A stretch of 64,000 bases of DNA from Macrostomum hystrix (lineage: Eukaryota > Platyhelminthes > Macrostomidae): NCBI GenBank assembly GCA_950097015.1, contig CATNEN010000034.1, forward strand, positions 6,404,501 through 6,468,500, given 5' to 3'. A program made the position numbers and the translations under genes. Below the pieces are notes generated by a model. It was not told the DNA's origin. It saw only the letters and a program-made list of their open reading frames with translations, and searched no databases. The first letter of the stretch is position 1. Every line of letters starts with the position of its first letter. Shown here in pieces: positions 40,907-52,700 of this stretch.

Positions 40907-41576
40907 ATATGTAGAGTTTGAGTAGTATTTCAGTTCCTAGTGCTAATGTTGATACTGGTATATACATTTTCAAATCGGCTTGAAATTATTTTGCTAACTG
41001 TGCCTATTTGGTAATTCTGCCTAAATCTGATAGATCTGAGTTCTATTTACATCAGGATAAGCAGGAATTTTCGCTTGTCTTTGATTTTTCCTGATATTTA
41101 ATGAGCAGAATAGTCTAAACAACAATCCATTTTCTTTTGTTAAGTTTTTTGCGAGCAATAACCTGCCAACGATCGGTTTCAGCATGAAATCAATTTGGTA
41201 CACCCTGTTTGTATTTGACTCATTCACTCTATTATCATACATAAATGAATTGATAAATAAACATTTTTTCATCTCGCTCGTTCAGTCAGCATATAATTCA
41301 TTTTCATTTACAATTCTGACTTAAGAAATTGCAATAAATGTGGGGCTTCTAGAACTTTAATCATATAAAATACTTGAGGTTTTCCAATCAACTTATAACT
41401 TCATCCACTGTCTTCTGCTAAGACATTGGGTTGTTGACTGAATATCTTTATAAGTTCGTAGCTTGCCAGTTGACTGTAACTAAAAGCGCATATGTAAAGT
41501 AATTAGTAAAGTTAGCTTATAGTTTTTATGAAAAAATTAAAACGAGTCTTGATTTACCTTATTTTATGAACAACAA
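40907..41576. other. AT-rich spacer
   Basis: Unique AT-rich DNA; the minus-strand frame of 83 codons near 41.1 kb has no recognisable family features. Confidence 0.4.
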
Positions 41577-43190
41577 CAACAACAAGAGACGCTAGCCCCA
41601 GAAGTCAGGGAGGCAGCGTCAGATGGCGCGCCGCAGAGCCAGCACGCGAGCATGATCCGCACCGGTGGCAGTGTCGGGCACCCCGGCGTCGCTCAGCACG
41701 CAGTCGACGTAGCGGCGGGTCCAAGCCTGGCCGCGGCTGAACGGGCCCTGCAGAGTGAGCAGCGGGACGTCCTGGGCGGGCTGGCGGCAGTAGCTCTCGG
41801 CCCGAATAACGTGGCCCGCTAGTCGAAGTCGCGGCTGGCGCAGGATAGTGGACGGGCGTTGCAGCTGGGCTCTCTCGTACAGAGCCTCGGTCCCGACGCT
41901 CTCGTCAGCTTGAAAGGCCGCACGGAGCAGTCCTGAGTGCGCCGAGTCCAGCTGCCGCTCCAGCGTAGCCGTCAGCGTCCACGACTCGGCGTTGTACAGC
42001 AGGACGGTCTCGACCACCGCCTGCCACAGCCGAGCCCTCTGGCGGTCAGGCAGCGCTGTGGACTGGAGGACGGCCCGGATCGAACGGTAGGCCGCCCATG
42101 CGAGTCCTCTGCGCCGCCGGATGTCGTCTTCCACGTTGGGCACCAGACCGCCGAGGTAAGTGAAGCGCTGGCAGCGTGCGAGCGAGATGATCTGCCCGTC
42201 TGCGCCGCGGCACGTCAGGTCCGCTGGAATGTCGGCCAACACGGTCAGCACCTCGGTCTTAAGCGAGTTGATCAATAGGCCGACGCTTGATGCCACCTCA
42301 GCCAACCTGTCAATCTGGCGCTGGGCACCTTCGACAGTCGAGGACAGGAGGGCGAGGTCGTCGGCGTAGCCAAGCACGCTGAGGCGCTTCTCATCGTTGC
42401 GGCGACCGATGGGTCTGTGCAGCGGGAAGCCGTCTTCAGCCGAGGGGAGCGCAGTCCGAAGCACCCAGTCCAGGAGAAGCACGAAGAGGAACGGGGCCAG
42501 CGTGTCGCCCTGCACCACTCCTGACGAGGTGGCAAACAGGTCGGACAGGCCGTCCGCCGTAACAACAGCAGCGCGCGTGTCGCGATACAGCGACATGACA
42601 GCGGCGACTAGCTGCTCTGGGACCCGGTAGGCACGAAGGACGAGTGGGAGCGCGGCTCTTGACACCGAGTCAAACGCCTTGCGGAAGTCGACAAACACGA
42701 CGATCAGTGTTGACTGGCGGATGCGTGCCTCCTCGATGACACGGCGGAGTGCGAGGATCTGGGTCACTGTACCGCGCTGCGGCCGGAACCCGTTCTGCTC
42801 GTAACGGAGGTACGGGTCCAGCACCGACTGCAGGCGATCGAGAAGCAGTCGGTTGAAAAGCTTCGCGGTGCAAGACATAAGCGAGATCCCGCGGTGATCT
42901 TCTTTCCGCGTTGTCCCAGCCTTCTTCGGGATCGGCACGATGAGCGCTACGGTCCACTCGGTGGGCGCAGGGCGCCGGCGAGCACGCGGTTCATGGCGCC
43001 TGTGACTTGGTAAGCCACACAGCGGAGCCGCAGCGCCTCGACTGGAACCTCGTCGGGGCCGAGCGCATTGCCGCCAGATGTTATCCGAGCGAACCGCACA
43101 GCATCCTCCACGGTGACTGGGCTGGTGCGAAAATCTGGCAGGGCCGTGTCCGTCGGCAGCTTATGAACAATGGGAGCTTCATTGCCAGAA
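41577..43190 (-). mobile_element. 5'-truncated non-LTR retrotransposon (LINE)
   Basis: A minus-strand reverse transcriptase frame (41619-42938) is followed by a 40-bp 3' UTR ending in a (GTT)n run and ATAAAATAAGG. Upstream of the main frame the coding homology continues one frame over to about 43180 (VEDAVRFARITSGGNALGPD), then stops. The copy is thus 5'-truncated and carries a frame change near 42965. No target duplication was found by eye. The endonuclease is absent. Confidence 0.85.
41619..42938 (-). pseudogene. LINE reverse transcriptase fragment
   Basis: 439 codons. RT motifs in order: EDHRGISLMSCTAKLFNRLL, YEQNGFRPQRGT, VVFVDFRKAFDS (first catalytic Asp), SGVVQGDTLAPFLF, LGYADDLALL (YADD catalytic pair) and INSLKTEV. 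A C-terminal region follows with NAESWTLT and LRLAGHVIRAES, common in RTE/CR1-like animal LINEs. The palm is intact, but the N-terminal endonuclease is missing and the 5' part is frameshifted, so it is a dead fragment. Clade not determined. Confidence 0.85.
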
Positions 43191-43526
43191 TGTAGTTTTT
43201 GCTCTCATATTGTCATGGTGACTGATTCAGATATATTTGAATGACCACAAAGGTCCCCTTGACTCTATTGAAGTTTAATCCTATTTATTTGCCATTCTCG
43301 AACAAATATTGCACCCAACAAAGTTTTCTTCAAAGATTGCTAATTTTTTATGTGCCACAAAGTTTGGTCATCCTCATCAAAGTGGTTGTAGATAGAACAA
43401 AATGGTAATATTGTTTTAACTCAGCACCGCCAAAAGGGTTTATAGACATAGATGACCAAATCTATTGATTACTTACTAAATCTGGAACTATTTTATATAG
43501 GATTAAAGTTCAAGAAAAATGTGGGC
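43191..43526. other. Spacer
   Basis: AT-rich, no gene. It contains a minus-strand AATAAA near 43270-43285 that could end the 43.5-kb gene. Confidence 0.35.
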
Positions 43527-44009
43527 TTATGTAGTTTCTAAGTAAGCTTCGGATGTGTCGGAGGACAAACTCGAGTTCCCCACGTATTCAATTAGGCGGT
43601 TTTCTTTGGCAGAATTTTTGCGGTTTTCGACCAGCTGAACAATCAGGCACGCGAGCTGCAGCGCAAAGACGAGTACCAGGCCGACTATACAGAACAGATC
43701 GGCGTGTTTATCGTCACTCGGTCCTAGGACTCTTCCGAATTGAACACAGCGCAGCATGAACACGACGTATTCGAGGCTGCAGGCTGAGCCCATGAACACG
43801 AATGCCAGGCAGCGGATCCGGCGCTGGCCAATCCGCAGTCGCGGCGAGGCAGCCTTCTCGAATGGATAGCGATTGTTGCTGTCAAACTGGTGGTCCTTGG
43901 TGTTGCTGCGATTGTACAGCTGCTGGCTGGGCCACAGGTTACTGTGAACCAAGTTGCGGCGCCGCTTCAAGTGCATTCGTCTGGCGATGTCAGCAATTGG
44001 GAAGTTCAT
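43527..44009 (-). CDS. Hypothetical two-TM protein, 160 aa
   Basis: An intronless frame from ATG to TAA in unique DNA. The N-terminal 65 residues are basic and polar (MHLKRRRNLVHSN). Two hydrophobic segments follow at about residues 68-86 (AFVFMGSACSLEYVVFML) and 104-126 (LFCIVGLVLVFALQLACLIV). A short polar tail rich in Ser and Glu ends the chain. The layout suggests a small multi-pass membrane protein with both termini on the same side. I do not recognise the family; it could be a fragment of a larger transporter or tetraspan protein. Confidence 0.5.
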   Translation of the reverse strand: MNFPIADIARRMHLKRRRNLVHSNLWPSQQLYNRSNTKDHQFDSNNRYPFEKAASPRLRIGQRRIRCLAFVFMGSACSLEYVVFMLRCVQFGRVLGPSDDKHADLFCIVGLVLVFALQLACLIVQLVENRKNSAKENRLIEYVGNSSLSSDTSEAYLETT

Positions 44010-44178
44010 CGCGTCTATCTTGAGAAATCTCTCTCACTACAGCAGTCTAGGGGATGGGTTGCCATAGACGTTTTTGATCTAATTCATATTTAGATTTTTA
44101 GGAGAAGTCCAAATTGAATACCGAGGATCAGACATTTTAGCACAGATGCAAACTTAGCTAGTAAAAAGCTGCTGAGAT

Positions 44179-44544
44179 AGGCGGTCGGTGGCAGAGCGGT
44201 TATCGCGTTTGCCTCTCGCACCACGGTCCCTAAGTTCGATTCCACGGCGAGGCCACATTTATTTGGGGCGCAGCCGCGGAGAGAAGGCTTGAGGGCTTGT
44301 CGTGCAATTTACGCCCTTGTGGGCCAACCTCCAAAGCAAAGTTAAATGTACACTGCCTGACGATGAGAAAGTCAGGGCAGATGTACACACCTGTGTGAGC
44401 GTGTACCTGCGTACAGTGTCTGTGTGCGTGTGTGCTCAGGAGTGAGTGAAATGGGCAGAATTGCCTCCTCGCTGGCTGCGGGTCTAGTGTCACTAAATGA
44501 TGTGCCACTGCCCGCAGCCCTCCTGCAATTATTATTATTATTAT
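44179..44544 (+). mobile_element. tRNA-derived SINE, plus strand
   Basis: A 366-bp element flanked by a perfect 12-bp duplication, AGCTGCTGAGAT (44167-44178 and 44545-44556). The head has A-box-like GGTGGCAGAGCGGTTA and B-box-like AAGTTCGATTCC. The body has a short hairpin, CTGACGATGAGAAAGTCAG. The 3' end has GGGTCTAGTGTCA and finishes in an ATT repeat. Confidence 0.92.
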
Positions 44545-44554
44545 AGCTGCTGAG

Positions 44555-44914
44555 ATGGAATCGTAGATGGAATCGTAGATGGAATCGTAGATGGAATCGT
44601 AGATGGAATCGTAGATGGAATCGTAGATGGAATCGTAGATGGAATCGTAGATGGAATCGTAGATGGAATCGTAGATGGAATCGTAGATGGAATCGTAGAT
44701 GGAATCGTAGATGGAATCGTAGATGGAATCGTAGATGGAATCGTAGATGGAATCGTAGATGGAATCGTAGATGGAATCGTAGATGGAATCGTAGATGGAA
44801 TCGTAGATGGAATCGTAGATGGAATCGTAGATGGAATCGTAGATGGAATCGTAGATGGAATCGTAGATGGAATCGTAGATGGAATCGTAGATGGAATCGT
44901 AGATGGAATCGTAG
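44555..44914. repeat. 12-bp minisatellite, about 30 identical copies
   Basis: Perfect repeat of ATGGAATCGTAG. It lies immediately beside the SINE's right target duplication. Confidence 0.97.
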
Positions 44915-45060
44915 CAGGAATCAGCTGGAATCAAAGTTAGAATGTGGAATCGTAGCAGGAATCAGCTGGAATCAAAGTTAGAATGTGGAATCGTAGCAGG
45001 AATCAGCTGGAATCAAAGCTAGAATGTGGAATCGTAGCAGGAATCAGCTGCAATAGCTAG
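44915..45060. repeat. About 42-bp tandem repeat, 3-4 copies
   Basis: Units contain GGAATCGTAGCAGGAATCAG and AAAGTTAGAATGT. They are derived from the same core as the adjoining 12-bp array. Confidence 0.85.
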
Positions 45061-45999
45061 AATCGAATGTAGAATCGTATCAGTGATATCGAAGATGGAA
45101 TTGTTTGTCGGCCTGATGAAGATCTTAAATTGGTATATTTAAAGTGCAAGTGCAAATGTGAAGCGTATGAAATTTAAAATTTTTTAACATTTTTTTGTCC
45201 GTAGTCACACCCAGTACGTTTAAAAATCTTTTAATAGAAATCTGACAGTTTTATTTGAACCAATTGTATGCAACCAAGTTAATGCATAGAGCCATAGTAA
45301 TAAAGCAAGCAAAAGTAATATGAAACGAGTAGATCTTAGAATTTAGCAAGAAAGAAATATATAAAAGGATGTGCATTAAATCACGAATGTAACCAGGTGT
45401 AACCATACTGAACGAATTCACTATGCAAATTTTAGCAGTACAGACTTGGAGGGACAGAGGAAAAGTAAGTAAGTGCGTGTAACTTTGCAATACATTTAAT
45501 TTAAAACATAGCTCGTATAATTTGTACTAGCAGACATTGACTGTCGTACACAAAATGTGCGAAAAATCAGTTTGTAACTGATTTTCATCAACCTGTTCAG
45601 CGTATCCCATCTTTCCTAAACTGTAATCATTTTTAGATAAGCACAATTGTTGTAGCTCAGAGAAGAAATATGTGTAATTTTTATCTAGTCAGTATTACAG
45701 AGTTAAAAATTATTATTCAGCAGGGATAATTTCTAGCAACTAAATTCTGAGAAAAAGTTTTATTGACAAATATATAAAGTTTTTTTTCATAAATAAGCTG
45801 TGAGAAAAGCACACGAGCAATCAACGGCCCCAGCCGAAAAGGCATAATCTGACAATACTCTGTTTCCGGTATCTTTTAAATAAATATAAAAAAATCTAAG
45901 AAGCGATAAAGAATTCAAATATTCATCTTAAATTTTAGAAAGCAGTCGATAGTTCGCAAGTTAAACCACACAACAGAGCCCCTGGCTGTTTTAATATGT
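45061..45999. other. AT-rich spacer
   Basis: Unique AT-rich DNA with no gene that I can support. Confidence 0.4.
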
Positions 46000-46392
46000 A
46001 AATAATAATGACACTAGACCCAAGGGCCAGTGCAGGTGTTGTGTGTCAAGCACACTAGTAGGTGGGGACTGCACACCTAATGTACTCCCCGGCTCTCTCG
46101 GACACCGGTTGACAGCCGCGTGTCAGCAATGGAATTTATTTTTTTCCAAACATATCGGCAGCATCAGAACCCCACTGAATTGCCGCACAGAACTGCTTTA
46201 TTTCAGGCCAGCCGGAATTATTATTACCCGACGAAATGTCGGTACTCATTTGCAGCTGAGTAGACTGTGAGCACATCAGGGCAAAGCAGCTTGCTAAAGG
46301 CTGCACGAATAGTTCTAGACTAGGTCGGGAGTCGAACCCAGGACCATCTGATCCAGAGTCCGACACCTTACTGACTCTGCTATCCGCCCTTC
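46000..46392 (-). mobile_element. tRNA-derived SINE, minus strand, second family
   Basis: On the minus strand it begins GGGCGGATAGCAGAGTCAGT (A-box-like) with B-box GGGTTCGACTCCC about 40 bp later, and ends GGGTCTAGTGTCATTATTAT. A 7-bp AATATGT duplication (45993-45999, 46393-46399) flanks it. It shares the GGGTCTAGTGTCA tail with the SINE at 44179-44544, but its body differs. Confidence 0.82.
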
Positions 46393-46760
46393 AATATGTG
46401 CACGAATTCAAAATACACTTGTACGTTGAGGAAATTCTTAGAAACACTTGTCGTTAAAATTTTTACGGATTTTATTCCCTCTAAGCAGTTAAAACCTGAA
46501 CGAAGCCTGTAGATTTGATTGAGAGTGACACAATAAAACTGCAGCCAGTGGATCTGATGCACAGTGAGCCATAGAGCAAAACGCTTTTTTCGTACTTTTT
46601 CAATCTACGAGCGCATTTAAATTCCTAATGCCGCCAATTTAAGCATTTTTCTAAGATCTTCCTGTGTTTTGAAGGTCTATTCAAAATACGATAATCTGAT
46701 GATCATTTTTTCTCAAAAATGGGATAATTTTCTACGCATCGTCATCCGCTGACTCAATCG
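46393..46760. other. RIM 3' flank
   Basis: AT-rich sequence just downstream of the RIM stop (minus strand); probable 3' UTR and intergenic. No other feature seen. Confidence 0.4.
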
Positions 46761-49700
46761 CTATCTGGGACTCGGGGAGGCGGGCTGGTCGGGCGTGTTG
46801 CCAGCTGCTGTGATGTCACACGAGGAGGCAGACGAGCAGTGTCGATGATGGTGGTGATGCACCAGCGAAGATGTTGGGTAAAGCTTGTACCAGCCGATCA
46901 CAACGTTGGATAGGTCTAGGTCATCGAGCAGCACCTGACAGACGCCCATAAATGCCTTGCGATCCATTCGACCGTAGTCGCCCCACACGGTTACCTGCGA
47001 TTTATTTGTCACAAATAGTCATTTCCATTTGATTGAGAGCTACGAGTATAAAAGTTTTCTTGCACAGGTAATGCAAGATGGCCCAAACAGTTAACATTCC
47101 CTCACCTGAAGTATCTTTCCACTGAAGTCCTCCAGAAACACCAGCTGCTGCTGATAGAGCGGGTCCAGAGTGCGCCTGGTTACGGCTGTCTTCTGCTTCT
47201 CGAGACAGGTGCGGCCCTGCAGCAGGTAGACCTTGACATAATGGCGCCGGTAGAAGCTTAGCGCCCTTCTTAGCATAAAGGCTGCGAGCGCGGATCACCT
47301 CAACCTCAAGGCGGCCCTTCCGGTTAAAGAGGCCGAGCTGGATTTCTCCTAAGCTTGGTGTGCCCAGCACCTGCCTGCCAACCAGCTGGCCGGGTCCCAG
47401 GCCCTCGACAAAAGCAGTTAGATGACCACTATCACTGCCAAGTGGTGGCGGAGCACTACTGTTGCTCAGACTGTGGAATAGGTGAGTATTGCTTTGAATG
47501 AAACTTCTGCTTAAACGATGAGTAGCAACAATGATTTTTTTTCTGTTTCGACAACAGTCGCACTCACACAGCCGTGTCCAAACTGAACATGCTGCTGGCG
47601 TCGCCCTCAGCTGTCCTGACTAGAGTAGCGAGCTCTGGCTGCGCCAACTGGTCGGTTGGACAGCATAGGATCTGGACCGGCCAGGCTCGCCGGAAGAACC
47701 TCTTCAGAACGTTGGAATGCAGTGCGCTGCCTTTTGTCTGCGGGGATAGGAATGGATGAGTCTATAGTTTTAGTAGGATTTTGAAAACACGCCTTAAAAG
47801 AATCTCAATTTAGATTTGAGCTGTTTGATCGATGCTTCCGATAGTAGTTTTTCGGTGTCTAAAAAATCTAGGGCAAATAAACAAACACGCATAGGACGGC
47901 CTACTGTACTATGTACAGGTACAGGTACATGTAAATATATGAAATTAGCAACCGGTTAAGTGGGTTTCGTATCGACTTGACTTGCACCAACACACGACTC
48001 GAGTTACAGGAGATTACGAATGTACTTATATCAAGTTGTTTCGTGGAAAAAAACTGCAAAGTTTGAATTCGTGCAATCTGACACCAAGATAAATAATAAG
48101 CTATTCACACGTATGTTCCGTGAATATCACTTTAAAGTGTAGTTGCTTGGGCAGTCCGCATTTTAGTAATTAAGGGTGGTATTTATGACGGTTTTTATGA
48201 ATAGAAGTATTTTTTATAACCATAGGTTATTCACAATACCAGTCAGTTGTAGCACCACGCCACATGAAATTACATCAATTATACGCTACACGAAAAGGCA
48301 TATAGATGGTATTGCAACATAACTAATTCCATCAATCACTCACTCACTCACTCACTCACTCACTCACTCACTCACTCACTCACCCTGTCACTCACCCTGT
48401 CACTCACCCTGTCACTCACCCTGTCACTCACCCTGTCACTCACCCTGTCACTCACACTGTCACTCACACTGTCACTCACCCTGTCACTCACCCTGTCACT
48501 CACCCTGTCACTCACCCTGTCACTCACCCTGTCACTCACCCTGTCACTCACCCTGTCACTCACCCTGTCACTCACCCTGTCACTCACACTGTCACTCACC
48601 CTGTCACTCACCCTGTCACTCACACTGTCACTCACACTGTCACTCACCCTGTCACTCACCCTGTCACTCACACTGTCACTCACCCTGTCACTCACCCTGT
48701 CACTCACACTGTCACTCACACTGTCACTCACCCTGTCACTCACCCTGTCACTCACTCATGTACCCACAGTCGTGGTATCAGATTTCCCTCTCACCCTTCC
48801 TACGTAGCTTGCGCCACAAAGCTGTGCGACCGCCACCTGCATGCTGCTGCTGCTGCTGCGGAGGAGGACGCAGCCAGACCATCTGCTTTTTCCGCGAGCC
48901 GTCAGCAGCAGCAGCGGCGGCGGCGGCGACAGCAGTTGGTGGCGCCGACGCGGCCGAAATAGACGATGAGGATGGGGTAAGCGAGAAGTTGTCGTCCTGT
49001 TCTCGATAGCTATAATTGTCGTCGAGCACTGATGACGCAAGAGAGAGACAGCGTAAACATGGATTAAAATAAATTCCCTTGCACTTTAACAACAACACTT
49101 ACTTTTCCATGATATCAATGACTTAAATGATCTAGAGTATAATCTCAACCACAGACTTGAGATCGGTTTCCCTTGCCGATCATTTTCGAATATTTGGTCA
49201 AGGATTTCTATACAGTGTATATGTTTGCATAATATAGGTGCTATGCACAGAAGTCCTTTATGTTGGTGCACTTATACTCTAATCATCTTGAAAATAATGC
49301 TCTAAAAAGCCAAGAAATCGTTCAGGTGCCAACAACAGTGATTTCACGAAAAAAAGTTTCAAAAAAAAAATTTCACAACAGATTAGCGCGTTGACAACAG
49401 AAGTAGTATTGTGCCCAATCTATTTTCAACTGAAATAACTTGCCAAAAAACTAAAATTTGTATAAAGAAAAACAGCATTCAAAGTACTATAATCTTATTC
49501 TCCGAAAAGCTTTTTATTAAATACGAAAAATCGTTTAAATAGTGATTATTATTTGATTCTCATGAATCATATTTTATCTCGCAATATAAGCACCGTTTAA
49601 TTCATCATAGTCTATGGTTAAAAGGCCTGATCGTTTCGCTCGCCTCGAGAACATTCCGCCCCCATATGGACTTCTCTAGCTGGCATGTCCGCGCAGGTCT

Positions 49701-52700
49701 CGGCGCCTACGTTATGATACGCCTCTGCGTTTTGGCCATAGACACTTCATTTAGTGCAAGCAAGATTTTATTGAATTAAGCGCCTTTGAGAGAGTTATTG
49801 GTATAAATAACGAGGGGCGAAGGCCTACCAAGGAGCCAAACTAAAAGAAGAAGGACGGGACACTTCGTTTCTTGGAAAAAATAATTACAGGCTGATTTTC
49901 ATGAACAAATGGACTAGCGAGATAGAAACGTTTCTTTTTTTAAAACTAAAATGGTGCCACATTTTTATCGGAAACAGGTCCAAATGCTGTTATTTTTATA
50001 TATCCTGCAAAACATGTTGCAGAAAATTTTTTTTAAATGCTTTTATCGTCAATTATTGATTTTTATTTTGTTTATTTATCATGAAGCACAATAACAACCA
50101 ATATCAGACATAAAATTAAAATCTTAAATAAACGAAAACTAAATAAAGATCCGAGATAGCAGATCCAATGCTGTTAATATAATATATCTTGCAAAACTTG
50201 TTGCTTCAACGAAAGCTTTATTCATGCTTCATGAATTCATGAAATAAATAAACGAAAACTAAATAAAGATCCGAGATAGCAGATCCAATGCTGTTAATAT
50301 AATATATCTTGCAAAACTTGTTGCTTCAATGAAAGCTTTATTCATGCTTCATGAATAAAGCTTTCGTTGAAGCAACAAGTTTTGCAAGATATACTCGTAT
50401 TATATTAACAGCATTGGATCTGCTTCCAAAAAAAGTTATCACCTTTTTAGTGTGAAAAAAAGTGAAAAGTTCCTATCTCGGAATAAATTTCCTAAGAAAC
50501 GAAGTGTCCGTAAATTTCCGAAAGCGAGCGTGATTCAGCAATATATTTTATAAGCTACTCACCCAGGTTAGTTGCGCTGGAGCTCTTCCGGCCAATCAGG
50601 TTGCTGAACCGCTGGCCCATGCTGGCTCTTCGACTCTTCTCCGACTTGCCGCCCGGCAGGCCGCTGTCGCTGCTGTTGCCGTCGTTGCCGCTGGAGATTT
50701 TCCTAGTCCGGCTGGCCGCGGCGGAGGCGGCTGTGGCGGTCGCGGCCGGGCCGGCAACGCTGACGCCGCGCATCAGTTGACTCTGCTGCGAGCGGCCGCT
50801 CGACCTCGGCAGTCGCTCGCTTTGTACCGACATTGCCGAAGACATCTCCGACGGCTCCGAGGCCGCCGGGCTGGCGACGCGCTCGATTGAAGAGCCGCGC
50901 AGATGCTGATGATGCTGATGATGGGGATGCTGCGGTCCGATGCTTGAGGCGCCTGGCAGCTGTGGCAGCTGTCTTCTTCGCCCGCCGGAGCTGGGGCCGA
51001 CCAATGAGTCGGAGCTGTCGATACTGCCGGAGTCGACTAGAACGGCCGGCGAAATTGACCGACTGTGGAATGAGTCGGAGCCGCCCCCGGCGTAACCTAT
51101 CGGCTCGGAGATAACGTCGCGACCTGGGCAACAGGGTTTAATAGGTTATTGAAGCTGCCCTTTCTTAGAATATTTCTTTGAAAGATAACGAAGTTCTTTA
51201 AAATTCCTTTTTCTTAGTTAGATAGTCCTTCGAATTCCATATTTTATAGAAAGATAGTTCTTAGGAATCTCAATTTCTTAGAAAGATAGTTCTTTGGAAT
51301 CCCTATTTCTTAGAAAAATAGTTCTTTGGAATCCCTATTTCTTAGAAAGATAGTTCTTTGGAATCCCTATTTCTTAGAAAGATAGTGCTTTGGAATCCCT
51401 ATTTCTTAGAAAGATAGTGCTTTGGAATCCCTATTTCTTAGAAAGATAGTTCTTTGGAATCTCTATTTCTTAGAAAGATAGTTCTTTGGAATCCCTATTT
51501 CTTAGAAAGATAGTTCTTTGGAATCCCTATTTCTTAGAAAGATAGTTCTTTGGAATCCCTATTTCTTAGAAAGATAGTTGTTCTTTGGAATTTTTTTTAG
51601 AATCTAAGATAGGAAATTGTTCTTATTTCTTTTGAGAATGTGTTTCTCTTGCAATTAAATTACCAGCCTAATTAGAAGTGTGATGTTTTCGAAAACTATT
51701 TTTGTAACCTAATAATCATTTTAGTTGCTCTTCTTAGAAAATAAAATTAACGAAATTAAGTCAATCTAAGCTTGAGAAACATAGTAAGAGCTCTCACCTC
51801 GTCTATATGTGTCCCCAAGGTGCTCCGGATATTTCTGAAATTGTAAAATAAAAAAGTTGGATACTTTCAACTTTAATAACACACTTTTTATAGTGATAAC
51901 GTTGGCCAATCAGAAAACGAGCTCACCTGAGTTGGCGTATCCGACTCGTCCGGACAGGTGAGTCTATAGGCTGCCGGCTCACCGCTCAGGTTGCAGCGAA
52001 TGAGCCTGATGCATGTCTGTGGACCAGGCGGGTATTTTATTTGCTTGACTCTATCAGGGACTTATTAATGATAAACTGCTCTTCATTATAGGTCTTTCAG
52101 TCCTGTATGTCTGTCCTGGTATCTGTCTGTCCTGGGAGTCTGTCCTGGGTGTCTATTCTGGGTGTGTGTCTTCTGTACTGGTTGTCTGTCTGTCCTGGGT
52201 GTCTGTCCTGGGTACCTGTCCTGGGTGCCTGTCTGTCCTGGGTGTCTGTCCTGGGTGCCTGTCCTGGGTGCCTGTCTGTCCTGGGTATCTGTCTGTCCTT
52301 GGTGTCTGCTGTCCTGGGTGTCTGCTGTCTGGGGTGTCTGTCCTGGGTGTCTGTCCTGGGTGTCTGCTGTCTGGGGTGTCTGTCTTGTGTGTCTGTCTGT
52401 CCTGGGTGTCTGTCCTGGGTGCCTGTCCTGGGTGCCTGTCTGTCCTGGGTGTCTGTCCTGGGTGCCTGTCCTGGGTGCCTGTCTGTCCTGGGTGTCTGCT
52501 GTCTGGGGTGTCTGTCCTGGGTGTCTTTCCTGGGTGTCTGCTGTCTGGGGTGTCTGTCTTGTGTGTCTGTCTGTCCTGGGTGTCTGTCCTGGGTGCCTGT
52601 CTGTCCTGGGTTTCTGTCCTGGGTGCCTGTCTGTCCTGGGTGTCTGTCCTGGGTGCCTGTCCTGGGTGCCTGTCCTGGGTGCCTGTCTGTCCTGGGTGCC

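Noticed and set aside
41937-42630. Plus-strand frames over the LINE
   Set aside because: Antisense shadows of the reverse transcriptase frame.
44179-44260. Possible tRNA gene
   Set aside because: A and B boxes are present, but no complete cloverleaf could be formed. The sequence is the head of a 366-bp element with target duplications, i.e. a SINE.
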